DNA of 52,168 nt from Microbacterium enclense (GTDB lineage: Bacteria > Actinomycetota > Actinomycetes > Actinomycetales > Microbacteriaceae). The translations under genes and the position numbers were made by a program. The DNA lies in NCBI RefSeq assembly GCF_004022425.1, contig NZ_RBZY01000027.1:1-52168 (forward strand). Reading direction: 5' to 3'. Below, piece by piece: positions 28,077 to 36,188 of the stretch (position 1 is the stretch's first letter; the number at the start of each line of letters is the position of its first letter). A model generated the notes under the pieces. It had not been told where the DNA came from, did not search any database, and was given only the letters and a program-made list of their open reading frames with translations.

Positions 28077-29528
28077 CTACGGAGCGGTCGCTCCTGCGGC
28101 GAGGTTGTCGTCGTAGTCGACGTCCTTCGTCTCGGGCGACAGGGTCACCGCGATGAGGGTCAGCACGCCCATGACCGACAGGTACACGCCGACGAGCCAC
28201 GGGTTGCCGCCGCCGGCGGCCCACAGCGCGACCGCGACGATCGGGGCGAGGGCCGCGCCGAGGATCGACGACACGTTGTACGAGATCGCCGAGCCCGTGT
28301 ACCGGGTGTTCGTGGGGAACAGCTCGGGCAGCACGGCACCCATCGGGCCGAACGTCGTGCCCATGAGCAGGAATCCGATGATGAGGAACGCCTGCACGTA
28401 GACACGCGTGAGGCCGGCGTCCGCCTGCGGCAGCAGGAAGAACGCGAACGTCAGACCGAACAGGATGATCGCGATCGTGACACCGGTGAGTAGACGCTTG
28501 CGGCCGAACCGGTCGGCGAGGGGCCCGGACAGCATCGTGAAGATGCCGAAGAACACGACGCCGATGATCTGCATGATGACGAAGTCGGTGTAGCCGAACC
28601 CGAGGCCCGGCACGAAGGTGGCCGCGTCGAACTCGGTGCCGGCCTGCTCGGCCGCGGCTGCGGCGCCCTCGAGCGTCGGCTTCGTGCCGTACGACAGCGT
28701 GAAGCTCGTCATCAGGTAGAAGAGCACGTAGGTCGCCAGCATGATGAACGTGCCGAGGATCAGCTGCACCCAGTTGCGGCGGATGACCTCCCCGAGGGGG
28801 AACTTGCGGATCACGCCGCTCTTCTCGGCCTTCGCGAACGACTCGCTCTCGACGAGCTTCAGGCGGACCCAGAGGCCCACGATGACCATCACGGCCGAGA
28901 ACAGGAACGGGATGCGCCAGCCCCACTCCAGGAACTCGGCGGAGCGCTGGGCGGTGCCGTCGGGGTGCGGGAGCGCGAAGTTGATGACCAGGAAGACACC
29001 GTTGGCGATGATGAAGCCGATGGGCGCCCCCAACTGCGGGAACGTGCCGTACCAGGCGCGCTTGCCCTTGGGGGCGTTCTCGGTCGCCACCAGTGCCGCG
29101 CCCGACCACTCGCCGCCGAGGGCGAAGCCCTGCGCGAGACGCATGATCAGCAGCAGGACGGCCGCCCACACGCCGATGTCGTTGTAGGTCGGGAGGCAGC
29201 CGATGAGGAACGTCGCAATCCCCATCGTGAGGAGGGATGCCACGAGCGTGGCCTTACGACCGAACCGGTCGCCGAAGTGTCCGAACACGACCGCGCCGAG
29301 GGGACGCGCGACCATCGCGGCGCCGAAGACGCTGAACGAGAGCAGGAGAGAGGTGGTCTCGTTGCCGGTCGGGAAGAAGAGGATGGGGAAGACGAGCACC
29401 GCCGCGGTGGCGTACGCGTAGAAGTCGTAGAACTCGATCGTCGTGCCGATGAGGCTCGCGGTGATGACACGCGAGCGGGGATTGGCGGGGGCCGACGACG
29501 AGCGGACGGTGGGGGAGGAGGAGGTCAT
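28077..29528 (-). CDS. MFS transporter, metabolite:H+ symporter (MHS) family
   Basis: A 483-residue, 12-helix major facilitator of the MHS family, as for shikimate, proline/betaine or citrate carriers. Visible are the N-terminal TTIEFYDFYAYATAAVLVF, the loop 2-3 motif GHFGDRFGRKATL, the RLAQGFALGGEWSGA helix 4 signature and the second-half GPLADRFGRKRLL. The substrate cannot be inferred. ATG at 29528; the 178 bases upstream (29529-29706) contain no gene. It is expressed from its own promoter and ends at a strong hairpin. Confidence 0.9.
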   Translation of the reverse strand: MTSSSPTVRSSSAPANPRSRVITASLIGTTIEFYDFYAYATAAVLVFPILFFPTGNETTSLLLSFSVFGAAMVARPLGAVVFGHFGDRFGRKATLVASLLTMGIATFLIGCLPTYNDIGVWAAVLLLIMRLAQGFALGGEWSGAALVATENAPKGKRAWYGTFPQLGAPIGFIIANGVFLVINFALPHPDGTAQRSAEFLEWGWRIPFLFSAVMVIVGLWVRLKLVESESFAKAEKSGVIRKFPLGEVIRRNWVQLILGTFIMLATYVLFYLMTSFTLSYGTKPTLEGAAAAAEQAGTEFDAATFVPGLGFGYTDFVIMQIIGVVFFGIFTMLSGPLADRFGRKRLLTGVTIAIILFGLTFAFFLLPQADAGLTRVYVQAFLIIGFLLMGTTFGPMGAVLPELFPTNTRYTGSAISYNVSSILGAALAPIVAVALWAAGGGNPWLVGVYLSVMGVLTLIAVTLSPETKDVDYDDNLAAGATAP

Positions 29529-29706
29529 GACTGCCTGACGAGAAATCGAGCGATCGCGTCCGTCGTGGGGGCGCAGCGGTGGCGTGATACGGACGCGCGG
29601 GTCAGCGCGTCCGGGCGCGCGGCGGGGGGCACCGGGTGGGACCCGGGTGTGGGTCCAGACCTTCCATTCTATGCGCCCGCCGCGGGACCCCGGCGGGCCG
29701 GTCGCG

Positions 29707-30060
29707 TCAGCGCCAGAGGACCGCGAGGGCGGCGTTCAGGAGCGTGAGCGGCCCCACCAGCCAGAACAGGATGGGCGGGACCGCGCCGGTGCGCTTCTGA
29801 CGGGCCGATCCGATGCCGAGGAGGGCGCCGATGACGACGAGGACGACGAGCTTCACGGCGATCTTCGTGTAGTTCAGGTCGTACTCGATGCCCCACGGGG
29901 CGGCCAGGATGAGGCCCGTCACGAGCGAGATCAGCAGGCCGTAGCTCATGAGCCGCGTGACCTGCACGCGACGCGCGACGGCCTCGACGATCCAGGCGCC
30001 GAACAGGGTGGCGAACCCGATCAGGTGGATCAGAACGACGAGGTGGCGCAGGATCTCCAT
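29707..30060 (-). CDS. Small four-helix membrane protein, unknown
   Basis: A 117-residue protein with four hydrophobic helices (about residues 5-25, 36-58, 68-85, 95-115). It resembles unnamed integral membrane proteins common in actinobacteria. ATG at 30060 is favoured because AGGGTGA lies seven bases upstream; an in-frame GTG three codons earlier is within that site. It follows ribH by 83 bases on the same strand and could be transcribed with the riboflavin operon, though nothing connects it to riboflavin. Confidence 0.65.
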   Translation of the reverse strand: MEILRHLVVLIHLIGFATLFGAWIVEAVARRVQVTRLMSYGLLISLVTGLILAAPWGIEYDLNYTKIAVKLVVLVVIGALLGIGSARQKRTGAVPPILFWLVGPLTLLNAALAVLWR

Positions 30061-30143
30061 GCCCGTCACCCTAGGGATGCCACGCTCGCGGCGCCAGCAA
30101 GGCGCACCTCACCGGTGCGGCGAGGCGCGCCGTGCGGGACGGT

Positions 30144-30617
30144 TCAGCCGCGGAGGTCGCGCAGGACCAGGGCGGTGCGGAGGGCGGCGTCGGCCGCTTC
30201 GGCGCCCTTGTCCTCCTTCGAGCCCTCGAGGCCGGCGCGGTCCAGGCCCTGCTGCTCGTCGTCGAGGGTCAGCACGCCGAACCCGACGGGCTTGCCCGCG
30301 TCGATCGCGACCCGGGTGAGGCCGTCGGTCGCGGCCGACGAGACGTACTCGAAGTGCGGGGTTCCGCCGCGGATGATCACGCCGAGCGCCACGACGGCGT
30401 CGGCCCCGCCCTCGAACGCCGCGACCGCGGCGACGGGCAGCTCGAACGAGCCCGGCACGCGCACGACGCGGTACATCGCGCCCGTGGCATCCAGGACCCG
30501 CTTCGCTCCGGCGATCAGTCCATCCGTGATGACCTCGTGCCACGTGCCGGCGACGACGACGACGTTCAGTCCCGTCGCGTCGATGCCGCCGGTCTCGGGT
30601 GCTCCGCTTCCCGCCAT
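30144..30617 (-). CDS. ribH: 6,7-dimethyl-8-ribityllumazine synthase
   Basis: A 157-residue lumazine synthase joining 5-amino-6-ribitylamino-uracil and dihydroxybutanone phosphate. Motifs are VPGSFELPVAA, ALGVIIRGGTPHFEYV (catalytic His), and PVGFGVLTLDDEQQGLDRAG. ATG at 30617 overlaps the ribBA stop (ATGA). Last gene of the riboflavin operon. Confidence 0.96.
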   Translation of the reverse strand: MAGSGAPETGGIDATGLNVVVVAGTWHEVITDGLIAGAKRVLDATGAMYRVVRVPGSFELPVAAVAAFEGGADAVVALGVIIRGGTPHFEYVSSAATDGLTRVAIDAGKPVGFGVLTLDDEQQGLDRAGLEGSKEDKGAEAADAALRTALVLRDLRG

Positions 30618-31885
30618 CAGACGAGTCCTTCCTTCATGTGCGCGAGCGCGTCGCGCAGATCGTCCTCGGCGATGATGTGACCCATCCGGTCGCGCTTCGT
30701 CTCGAGGTACTGGTGGTTGTTGGGGCCGACACCCACGAGCAGGGGAACCTGCTCGACGACGTCGAGACCGAAGCCGCGCAGCTGCGCGACCTTGTCGGTG
30801 TTGTTGGTCAGCAGACGCACCCGCTCGACTCCCAGGTCGGCCAGAATGCCGGCGGCGGCGGCGTAGTCGCGCGCGTCGGCGGGCAGGCCCAGGGCCAGGT
30901 TGGCATCCACCGTGTCCAGGCCTCGCTCCTGCAGACTGTACGCGCGCAGCTTGTTGATGAGGCCGATGCCGCGACCCTCGTGGCCGCGCATGTAGATGAC
31001 GATGCCACCCTCGCGGTCGATCGTGTCGAGCGCGGCCTCCAACTGGGGACCGCACTCGCACTTGAGCGAGCCGAACGCTTCACCGGTCAGGCACTCCGAG
31101 TGCACGCGCACGAGGGGGGCTTCGTCGGTGATCTCGCCGGACACGACCGCGATGTGATCGGTGCCGGTGATCCGGTCCTTGTACGCGAGGAAGCGGAACG
31201 TCCCGTGCGAGGTCGGCACGTTGGCCTCGGCGCGCAGGCTCACGCGGCGACGTGGCACCGGGGTCGCGGTGACGGGCTCGGTCTCGTTCAGGTGGGCGAT
31301 GAGCTGCTCGATCGTCACGACGGGGACGCCGTCGCGCTCGCCGAGCTCCAGGAGGCCGGGCAGGCGCATCATGCTGCCGTCCTCGGCGACGACCTCCGCG
31401 ATCGCGCCGACCGGCTCGAGGCCCGCGAGGCGCATGAGGTCGACGGCCGCCTCGGTGTGCCCCGCGCGCTCGCGCACGCCGCCATCGACGGCCCGCAGCG
31501 GGAGCACGTGTCCGGGGCGGATGAGGCTCGACGGCACCGACTCGGGGTTCGCGAGGACGTTGAGGGTGTGCGCGCGGTCCGCGGCGCTGATACCGGTACC
31601 GACGCCCTCCGCCGCGTCGACGCTCACGGTGTATGCCGTGCCGCGGGCGTCCTGGTTGACCTCCACCATGGGGGGCAGATCGAGGCGGTCGGCCCAATCC
31701 GCGGGCATGGGGGCGCAGACGTACCCGCTGGACCAGCGCACGGTCCAGGCCAGCCACTCGGGCGTCGCGAGCTGCGCCGAGATGACGACATCGCCCTCGT
31801 TCTCGCGGTTCTCGTCGTCCGCGACGAGGATCGGTCGTCCGGCGCGAAGGGCCTCGAGGGCCTCGGGGATGGTGGACAGGCTCAT
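30617..31885 (-). CDS. ribBA: Bifunctional 3,4-dihydroxy-2-butanone-4-phosphate synthase / GTP cyclohydrolase II
   Basis: A 422-residue fusion. The N-terminal RibB domain (about 1-205) carries DDENRENEGD and RAGHTEAAVDL. The C-terminal RibA domain has the zinc-binding ECLTGEAFGSLKCECGPQL (three Cys) and RGHEGRGIGL, the GTP and arginine-finger region. It supplies both precursors of riboflavin. ATG at 31885 overlaps the ribE stop by four bases. Confidence 0.96.
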   Translation of the reverse strand: MSLSTIPEALEALRAGRPILVADDENRENEGDVVISAQLATPEWLAWTVRWSSGYVCAPMPADWADRLDLPPMVEVNQDARGTAYTVSVDAAEGVGTGISAADRAHTLNVLANPESVPSSLIRPGHVLPLRAVDGGVRERAGHTEAAVDLMRLAGLEPVGAIAEVVAEDGSMMRLPGLLELGERDGVPVVTIEQLIAHLNETEPVTATPVPRRRVSLRAEANVPTSHGTFRFLAYKDRITGTDHIAVVSGEITDEAPLVRVHSECLTGEAFGSLKCECGPQLEAALDTIDREGGIVIYMRGHEGRGIGLINKLRAYSLQERGLDTVDANLALGLPADARDYAAAAGILADLGVERVRLLTNNTDKVAQLRGFGLDVVEQVPLLVGVGPNNHQYLETKRDRMGHIIAEDDLRDALAHMKEGLV

Positions 31886-32538
31886 GCGGAGCCCCTCTCG
31901 GTCGATGCGGCCGCGGCCGCGGGATTCTCGGTGCTGCGGAAGGCCAGCAGGCGTTGCACGTGCCGGGCCAGGATGTCGGTCTCGAGGTTCACGGGAGAGC
32001 CCGCTTCAGCGCGGCCGAGGGTCGTCGCCTCGAGCGTCTCGGGGATGAGCGACACCTCGAGCCACGGCTCGGGGTCGGCGGCGTCGCTCACCGCGCTCAC
32101 GGTCAGCGAGACGCCGTCGATCGCGATGGAGCCCTTGTCGACCACGAGCGGAGCGAGATGCGGAGGGATGCCGATGCGAACGACGCTCCACTGCGCGCCG
32201 GGTCGCACCTCGCGGACGACACCGGTGCCGTCGATGTGGCCCTGCACGATGTGGCCGCCGAGGCGACCGTGTGCGGCGGTCGCGCGCTCGAGATTGACCG
32301 CGCGACCGGGGCCGACGCCCGCGAGCGTAGACATGTCCAGGGTCTGCTTCATCACGTCGGCGGTGAACCAGTCCGGTCCCTGGTCGACGACGGTGAGGCA
32401 CACGCCGCTGACCGAGATCGAGTCGCCGTGGCCGGCATCCGACACGGACAGCGGCGCCGTCACGGTCACGCGCACGCCGTCGCCGGCGGGCTCGACCGCG
32501 GTGATCTCGCCGATCTCTTCGACGATTCCGGTGAACAT
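31882..32538 (-). CDS. ribE: Riboflavin synthase, alpha chain
   Basis: A 218-residue riboflavin synthase with the two repeated lumazine-binding domains: MFTGIVEEIG with SVSGVCLTV (first) and GHIVQGHIDGTG with SIAIDGVSLTV (second). It dismutates two lumazines to riboflavin. The short C-terminal Ala-rich tail is normal for actinobacteria. ATG at 32538 overlaps the ribD stop (ATGA). Confidence 0.96.
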   Translation of the reverse strand: MFTGIVEEIGEITAVEPAGDGVRVTVTAPLSVSDAGHGDSISVSGVCLTVVDQGPDWFTADVMKQTLDMSTLAGVGPGRAVNLERATAAHGRLGGHIVQGHIDGTGVVREVRPGAQWSVVRIGIPPHLAPLVVDKGSIAIDGVSLTVSAVSDAADPEPWLEVSLIPETLEATTLGRAEAGSPVNLETDILARHVQRLLAFRSTENPAAAAASTERGSA

Positions 32539-33569
32539 CAGGATTCTCCCTGGGTGTCGTGGACGGGACGGGCGACGACGCGGATGTCGTCGCCGAGGAT
32601 GTCGATGGATGCCACCCCGAGCCGCCGCGCGGACGCGATATCCGGCACGCCGAGGTCGCCGAGCGCGAGGCGGGAGCCGCCGAGAAGGACGGGCGCGACG
32701 TAGACCAGCACCTCGTCCGCCAGCCCTTCGCGCACCAGGGCGCTCTCCAGGGTGGGCCCGCCCTCGACGAACACGGTCTGGATGCCGCGCCCGCCGAGGT
32801 CGTCGAGGACTGTGGCGAGGTCGCGGGTCGGGAAGAACAGGGGGGTGTGCGGGTGGCGGTGGACGGCGGCGTCCGCGGGGATCTCGGTCTCGCCGACGAT
32901 CACGGGGATCGGCTGGTGCTCGAGGAGCGTGCCGTGCACGTCGCGAGCCGTGAGCGCGGGGTCGTCCGCGAGCACCGTGCCGGTTCCGGCGAGGATCGCG
33001 TCGGCGGCCGCGCGGCGCGCGTGGACGTCGCGGCGGGCTTCGGGACCGGTGATCCACTGGCTGGAACCGTCGTCCGCGGCGGCGCGCCCGTCGAGGCTCT
33101 GCGCCCACTTCACGGTCACGCGGGGGCGGCCGGTGCGGTGCAGGTGCACCCAGTCGCTCACGAGCGCGGTCGCAGCCTCGCGCTCGGGGCCCGCCTCGAC
33201 GTCCACGCCACCGTTGCGGAGCCGGTCGGCCCCGCCGGAAGCGGCATCCGTCGGGTCGTCGAGGGCGTACACGACGCGCGCGACCCCGGCCTCGAGCAGG
33301 GCGACCGCGCAGGGCCCGGTGCGTCCGGTGTGGTTGCAGGGTTCGAGGGTGACCACGGCCGTCGTGCCGCGGGCCTCGCCGGGCGCGAGCTTCGACAGCG
33401 CGTCGACCTCCGCGTGGGGCGTGCCGGCGCCGCGGTGGTACCCCTCGGCCAGCACGTCGCCGGAGGGGGAGAGGATCACGGCGCCGACCTGGGGGTTGAG
33501 ACCGCGGGGGCCGTTCCGCGCGAGACGCAGCGCGCGGCGCATGGCGTCTGTTTCGGCGGCGGATGCCAT
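32538..33569 (-). CDS. ribD: Bifunctional riboflavin deaminase/reductase
   Basis: A 343-residue RibD. The deaminase domain has the zinc motif HAEVDAL and PCNHTGRTGPC. The reductase domain follows from about residue 150 with VKWAQSLDGRAA and FVEGGPTLESALV. It carries out the deamination and side-chain reduction steps. First gene of ribD-ribE-ribBA-ribH, all with four-base overlaps. The ATG follows AAGGACAGGGAA; the leader before it is the FMN riboswitch. Confidence 0.96.
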   Translation of the reverse strand: MASAAETDAMRRALRLARNGPRGLNPQVGAVILSPSGDVLAEGYHRGAGTPHAEVDALSKLAPGEARGTTAVVTLEPCNHTGRTGPCAVALLEAGVARVVYALDDPTDAASGGADRLRNGGVDVEAGPEREAATALVSDWVHLHRTGRPRVTVKWAQSLDGRAAADDGSSQWITGPEARRDVHARRAAADAILAGTGTVLADDPALTARDVHGTLLEHQPIPVIVGETEIPADAAVHRHPHTPLFFPTRDLATVLDDLGGRGIQTVFVEGGPTLESALVREGLADEVLVYVAPVLLGGSRLALGDLGVPDIASARRLGVASIDILGDDIRVVARPVHDTQGES

Positions 33570-33636
33570 TTCCCTGTCCTTCCCCTCATGAACGGGGCAG
33601 GAGCGCAGGGTGGCGCGGCGCGGCGCGCCGACCGTG

Positions 33637-33774
33637 CTGCCTCCTATCCGGACTAGAGGAGATCGCTCACCTCATCACCGTCGGTCCCGGAATTCCACCG
33701 GCTCGGCCCCACCGCCGGAGCGGAAGGGTTCGCGGACTGTCACCGCCGGTTCGGATTCGCACCGACCCCGGAGC
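33637..33774 (-). ncRNA. FMN riboswitch (RFN element)
   Basis: Read on the minus strand the RFN blocks appear in order: GGGGTCGGTG with GAATCC, ACCGGCGGTGAC with AGTCCGCGA, GGTGGAATTCCGG, ACCGACGGTGA and AGTCCGGATAGGAGG. GC-rich inverted sequence between 33600 and 33634 could pair with the ribosome binding site to repress translation when FMN is bound. It precedes ribD by about 65 bases. Confidence 0.93.
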
Positions 33775-33848
33775 ACGTATTGCTTGGTCGAAGTCTAATC
33801 AACACCGCCGACACGGATTCATTCCCACCGACGCGGGGCGAAACCGTG

Positions 33849-33932
33849 CTATTTGAGCAAGCGCGACAGGCGCCGATCAGCGAGGATCTTGCCGCCGGTC
33901 TGGCACGTCGGGCAGTACTCGAGCGAGTTGTA
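33849..33932 (-). pseudogene. Severed 3' end of the MutM/Nei-type glycosylase gene
   Basis: These 28 codons read [20 protein letters not shown] and then RLSRLLK before the stop on the minus strand. CPTC is the second half of a MutM/Nei zinc finger, whose first half (CPVC) sits at the end of the truncated gene at 46076-46864. Joining the two at TA restores one 289-residue reading frame with no gap. The integrated element separates the pieces by 12.1 kb, so this fragment has no start and is not expressed as such. Confidence 0.85.
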
Positions 33933-33955
33933 ATCGAGGCGCATTTGCGCCCTAC
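33919..33955. other. attL of the integrated element
   Basis: Core TA at 33931-33932. The host half is to its left (glycosylase 3' end). To the right the phage arm CATTTGCGCCCTA (33942-33954) starts nine bases after the core. The mirror arm lies at the same distance from the attR core, as expected for the two halves of a serine-integrase attP. Confidence 0.82.
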
Positions 33956-33956
33956 A

Positions 33957-34040
33957 CTACTTATCGAGACGGGAGCGACGCCGGTCAGCGAGGATCTTGC
34001 CATGGGTCTGGCACGTCGGGCAGTACTCGAATGTGCGATA
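33957..34040 (-). pseudogene. Second, diverged copy of the glycosylase 3' end inside the element
   Basis: Exactly 28 codons from TA to stop, reading [20 protein letters not shown] and then RRSRLDK, the same length as the fragment at 33849-33932 but clearly diverged at the ends. TA (34039-34040) falls at the same codon as in the host copy. It lies 108 bases from attL and has no phage arm beyond it. It is probably a relic of an earlier insertion or a tail captured from another host. Confidence 0.65.
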
Positions 34041-34076
34041 TCCCGCATCCTCCGACGCGCGATCGGCAGGTGAGAC

Positions 34077-35639
34077 ATGGGACGAATCAGCAGTGCGAAC
34101 CCGAGGGGTTCCGTCGTTACGTCGCCTGGGCATGCTGCTATCTATACGCGCATCTCCGACGATCCGGAAGGATCGGCCCTGGGGGTTGCGCGACAAGAGC
34201 AGGACTGCCGCGACCTCGCCGCAAGATTGGGCGTGCGCGTAGTCGAGGTATTCACCGACAACAACGTGTCGGCCTCCACCAACTCCACGAAGGATCGACC
34301 CGCCTACGACGAGTTGCTACGACGTGCGCGTGCGGGGGAGTTCAGTCACGTTCTCGCCTACTCGAACAGTCGTCTCACCCGTAGGCTCCGCGAGACCATC
34401 GACCTCATCGACCTCGCCCGGCACAACGGGGTAGTGATCAAGACCGTCGCATCGGGCGAGTTCGACCTCAGCACCGCGGACGGCCGCGCGACTGCGCTGA
34501 CCCTCGCCACGTGGGATCAGGCGGAGGCGGAACGTGTGGGTGAGCGAGTCAAACGCGCAGCGACCCAGCGTGTCGAGTCCGGGCGTTGGCACGGTGGCGT
34601 ACCTCCATTCGGGTTCGGCAAAGAGAACAAGACCCTCGTCGTGAACGACCGTGAGGCATCGCTGATAAGCGAGGCGGCATCCCGCGTGCTCGACCAGGAC
34701 GAGACGCTGTACAGCATCGTGAAGGACTGGAACGCCCGTGGCGACCTGACTCGTAAGGGCTCGTCCTGGAAGCACAGCGTCATCAGGAACGTCCTCAACA
34801 ACCCGGCATTGGTCGGAACGAATTCGGCGGGCGTGGAGAACTGCTGGACGCCGATCCTGGACCGACAGACTTTCGAGCGTCTGACCGAGCGTCTTGCGCC
34901 GGACTCTGCGCGACGCACGAACCTTCTCGGAGTCAAGTCATCGAAGCACGCGCTCGGGGGAGGGTTGGTCGTCTGCGCGCGGTGCGAGAAGCCTCTCTAT
35001 CCGGTGGCCCGTCAGGGTGTGCGGACCAAACTCGTGTGCCGCGCATTCGCGAACGGCGACCACGAGAGTCACCCGAAGCGTGACAACGGATCGAGCGAAG
35101 GACGAGTGAGCATCGACGCCTCCGCGCTGGAGACCTATCTCTTCGAGAGGTGCCTCGCTCACCTGGACGACGATGCGTTCTGGGACGACATCAAGCGCAA
35201 GCGCGAGACCGCCGACAGCGACAGGGCGAGGCTTCGTGCCGAAAGAGACGCGCGCCAGGGTGAGCGCGACCGCGCCGCGCGGGCATTCATCGCCGGGATT
35301 ATGAGCGAGCGTGATGCTCAGAGCGAGGTCGCACGGCTGGATTCGGAGATCACTCGGCTCTCCGAGCAGATCGACCGCGCGCACGGCGGGCCGACTGCCC
35401 GCGACGTGTGGCACGAGCGGCGCGAAGTCCTCGACCGTTTCAAAGACTGGACCGCTAGCGAACGTCGGCTGTTCTTCCGAGCGCTCATCGAGCGCGTATC
35501 TGTAGGTGACTGGCCGTCAGGCCTTCCGACAACGACCCTGCCTCGGAAGAATGAGGCGCCTCGCGCGTTCGAAGATCGTCGCGCCGCGTTGACGAGCGAG
35601 GCTATGCGTCAGCGAGTCAGCATTGAGTGGTCAGACTGA
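34077..35639 (+). CDS. int: Large serine recombinase (integrase)
   Basis: A 520-residue large serine integrase. The N-terminal catalytic domain begins AAIYTRISDDPEGSALGV, with the nucleophilic Ser within RISDD, and continues with NSRLTRR. The recombinase domain follows (GGVPPFGFGKEN). A zinc ribbon CARCEKP...CRAFANGDHESH lies near residues 300-325, and a coiled coil near 360-450. It should catalyse integration at the TA core. ATG at 34077 follows AGGTGAGAC. Placement next to attL, reading inward, is typical for integrated elements. Confidence 0.93.
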   Translation: MGRISSANPRGSVVTSPGHAAIYTRISDDPEGSALGVARQEQDCRDLAARLGVRVVEVFTDNNVSASTNSTKDRPAYDELLRRARAGEFSHVLAYSNSRLTRRLRETIDLIDLARHNGVVIKTVASGEFDLSTADGRATALTLATWDQAEAERVGERVKRAATQRVESGRWHGGVPPFGFGKENKTLVVNDREASLISEAASRVLDQDETLYSIVKDWNARGDLTRKGSSWKHSVIRNVLNNPALVGTNSAGVENCWTPILDRQTFERLTERLAPDSARRTNLLGVKSSKHALGGGLVVCARCEKPLYPVARQGVRTKLVCRAFANGDHESHPKRDNGSSEGRVSIDASALETYLFERCLAHLDDDAFWDDIKRKRETADSDRARLRAERDARQGERDRAARAFIAGIMSERDAQSEVARLDSEITRLSEQIDRAHGGPTARDVWHERREVLDRFKDWTASERRLFFRALIERVSVGDWPSGLPTTTLPRKNEAPRAFEDRRAALTSEAMRQRVSIEWSD

Positions 35640-35692
35640 CCCGTAGGTGGTACTGTCGTGCAACTGCTAGAGCCGCAGCCCAAAGGCTCCAT

Positions 35693-35730
35693 AAGGACTC
35701 AGAGCATTCGCCATGCTCCGGGTCCTTTTT
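35693..35730 (+). terminator. Integrase terminator
   Basis: AAGGAC...GAGCA pairs with TGCTC...GTCCTT and is followed by a run of five Ts, a textbook rho-independent terminator 54 bases after the integrase stop. Confidence 0.85.
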
Positions 35731-35761
35731 GCGTTCCCGGAGCCCAATTGAGGGAGCCATC

Positions 35762-36004
35762 GTGGCCAGCAATTACACCGAATTGGATCTGATCGTCGAA
35801 GTTCTGGACGAGGGAGACGGTCGATACGGTCTCCGGGTCCAGACGTACTGGGTTGAGGATCTGCACGACGAGGTCTATACAACGGCAGAGACACTAGCTG
35901 ACGCTGCTGCTGAGGTGGTCCGAACGGCCATTCTCAAGGGTATGGCCGACCGCAGCTCAAGTGTCTGGGTGCGTTATTCAGATGGCAAGGCGTTCGAGGT
36001 CTGA
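35762..36004 (+). CDS. Small hypothetical protein
   Basis: An 80-residue acidic protein (starts MASNYTELDLIVEVL) with predicted beta strands and a helix near TLADAAAEVVRTAIL. No family recognised. The GTG at 35762 has GAGGGAG seven bases upstream, a good site, and the gene begins 31 bases after the integrase terminator. Composition is element-like. It may form a small operon with the genes that follow. Confidence 0.6.
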   Translation: MASNYTELDLIVEVLDEGDGRYGLRVQTYWVEDLHDEVYTTAETLADAAAEVVRTAILKGMADRSSSVWVRYSDGKAFEV

Positions 36005-36005
36005 G

Positions 36006-36179
36006 ATGACGACGTCCTACGGCTTCGCCAACGTTGCAACGTTTCGCCAGAAGCTCCTAGCGAGCCCAGCCGACCGGCGCGGGGCCTCGCGCCGGTCCCC
36101 CGCACGAGTTCCTCTGTGCCCGGGCGGCGATTGTCGGGACCGGCTGCCAATGATGCGCGATGTCGGACGTTCTACATAG
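36006..36179 (+). CDS. Possible microprotein
   Basis: A 57-residue reading frame starting MTTSYGFANVATFRQKLL whose ATG lies one base after the preceding stop, with GAGG about eight bases upstream. The second half overlaps a strong hairpin (36071-36096) and is Arg/Pro-rich, so only the first 25 residues look protein-like. Translation is doubtful. Confidence 0.3.
   Translation: MTTSYGFANVATFRQKLLASPADRRGASRRSPARVPLCPGGDCRDRLPMMRDVGRST
36071..36096. terminator. Hairpin before the 498-residue gene
   Basis: GACCGGCGCG (36071-36080) and CGCGCCGGTC (36087-36096) form a perfect 10-bp stem. No T tract follows. Confidence 0.6.
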
Positions 36180-36188
36180 GGTCTGAAC

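Noticed and set aside
33780..34073. 97-residue plus-strand ORF with an internal repeat
   Set aside because: The repeat is explained by the two copies of the glycosylase 3' end on the other strand.
35640..35735. Possible tRNA after the integrase
   Set aside because: The folded part is a terminator hairpin with a T run; no cloverleaf or anticodon arm could be drawn.
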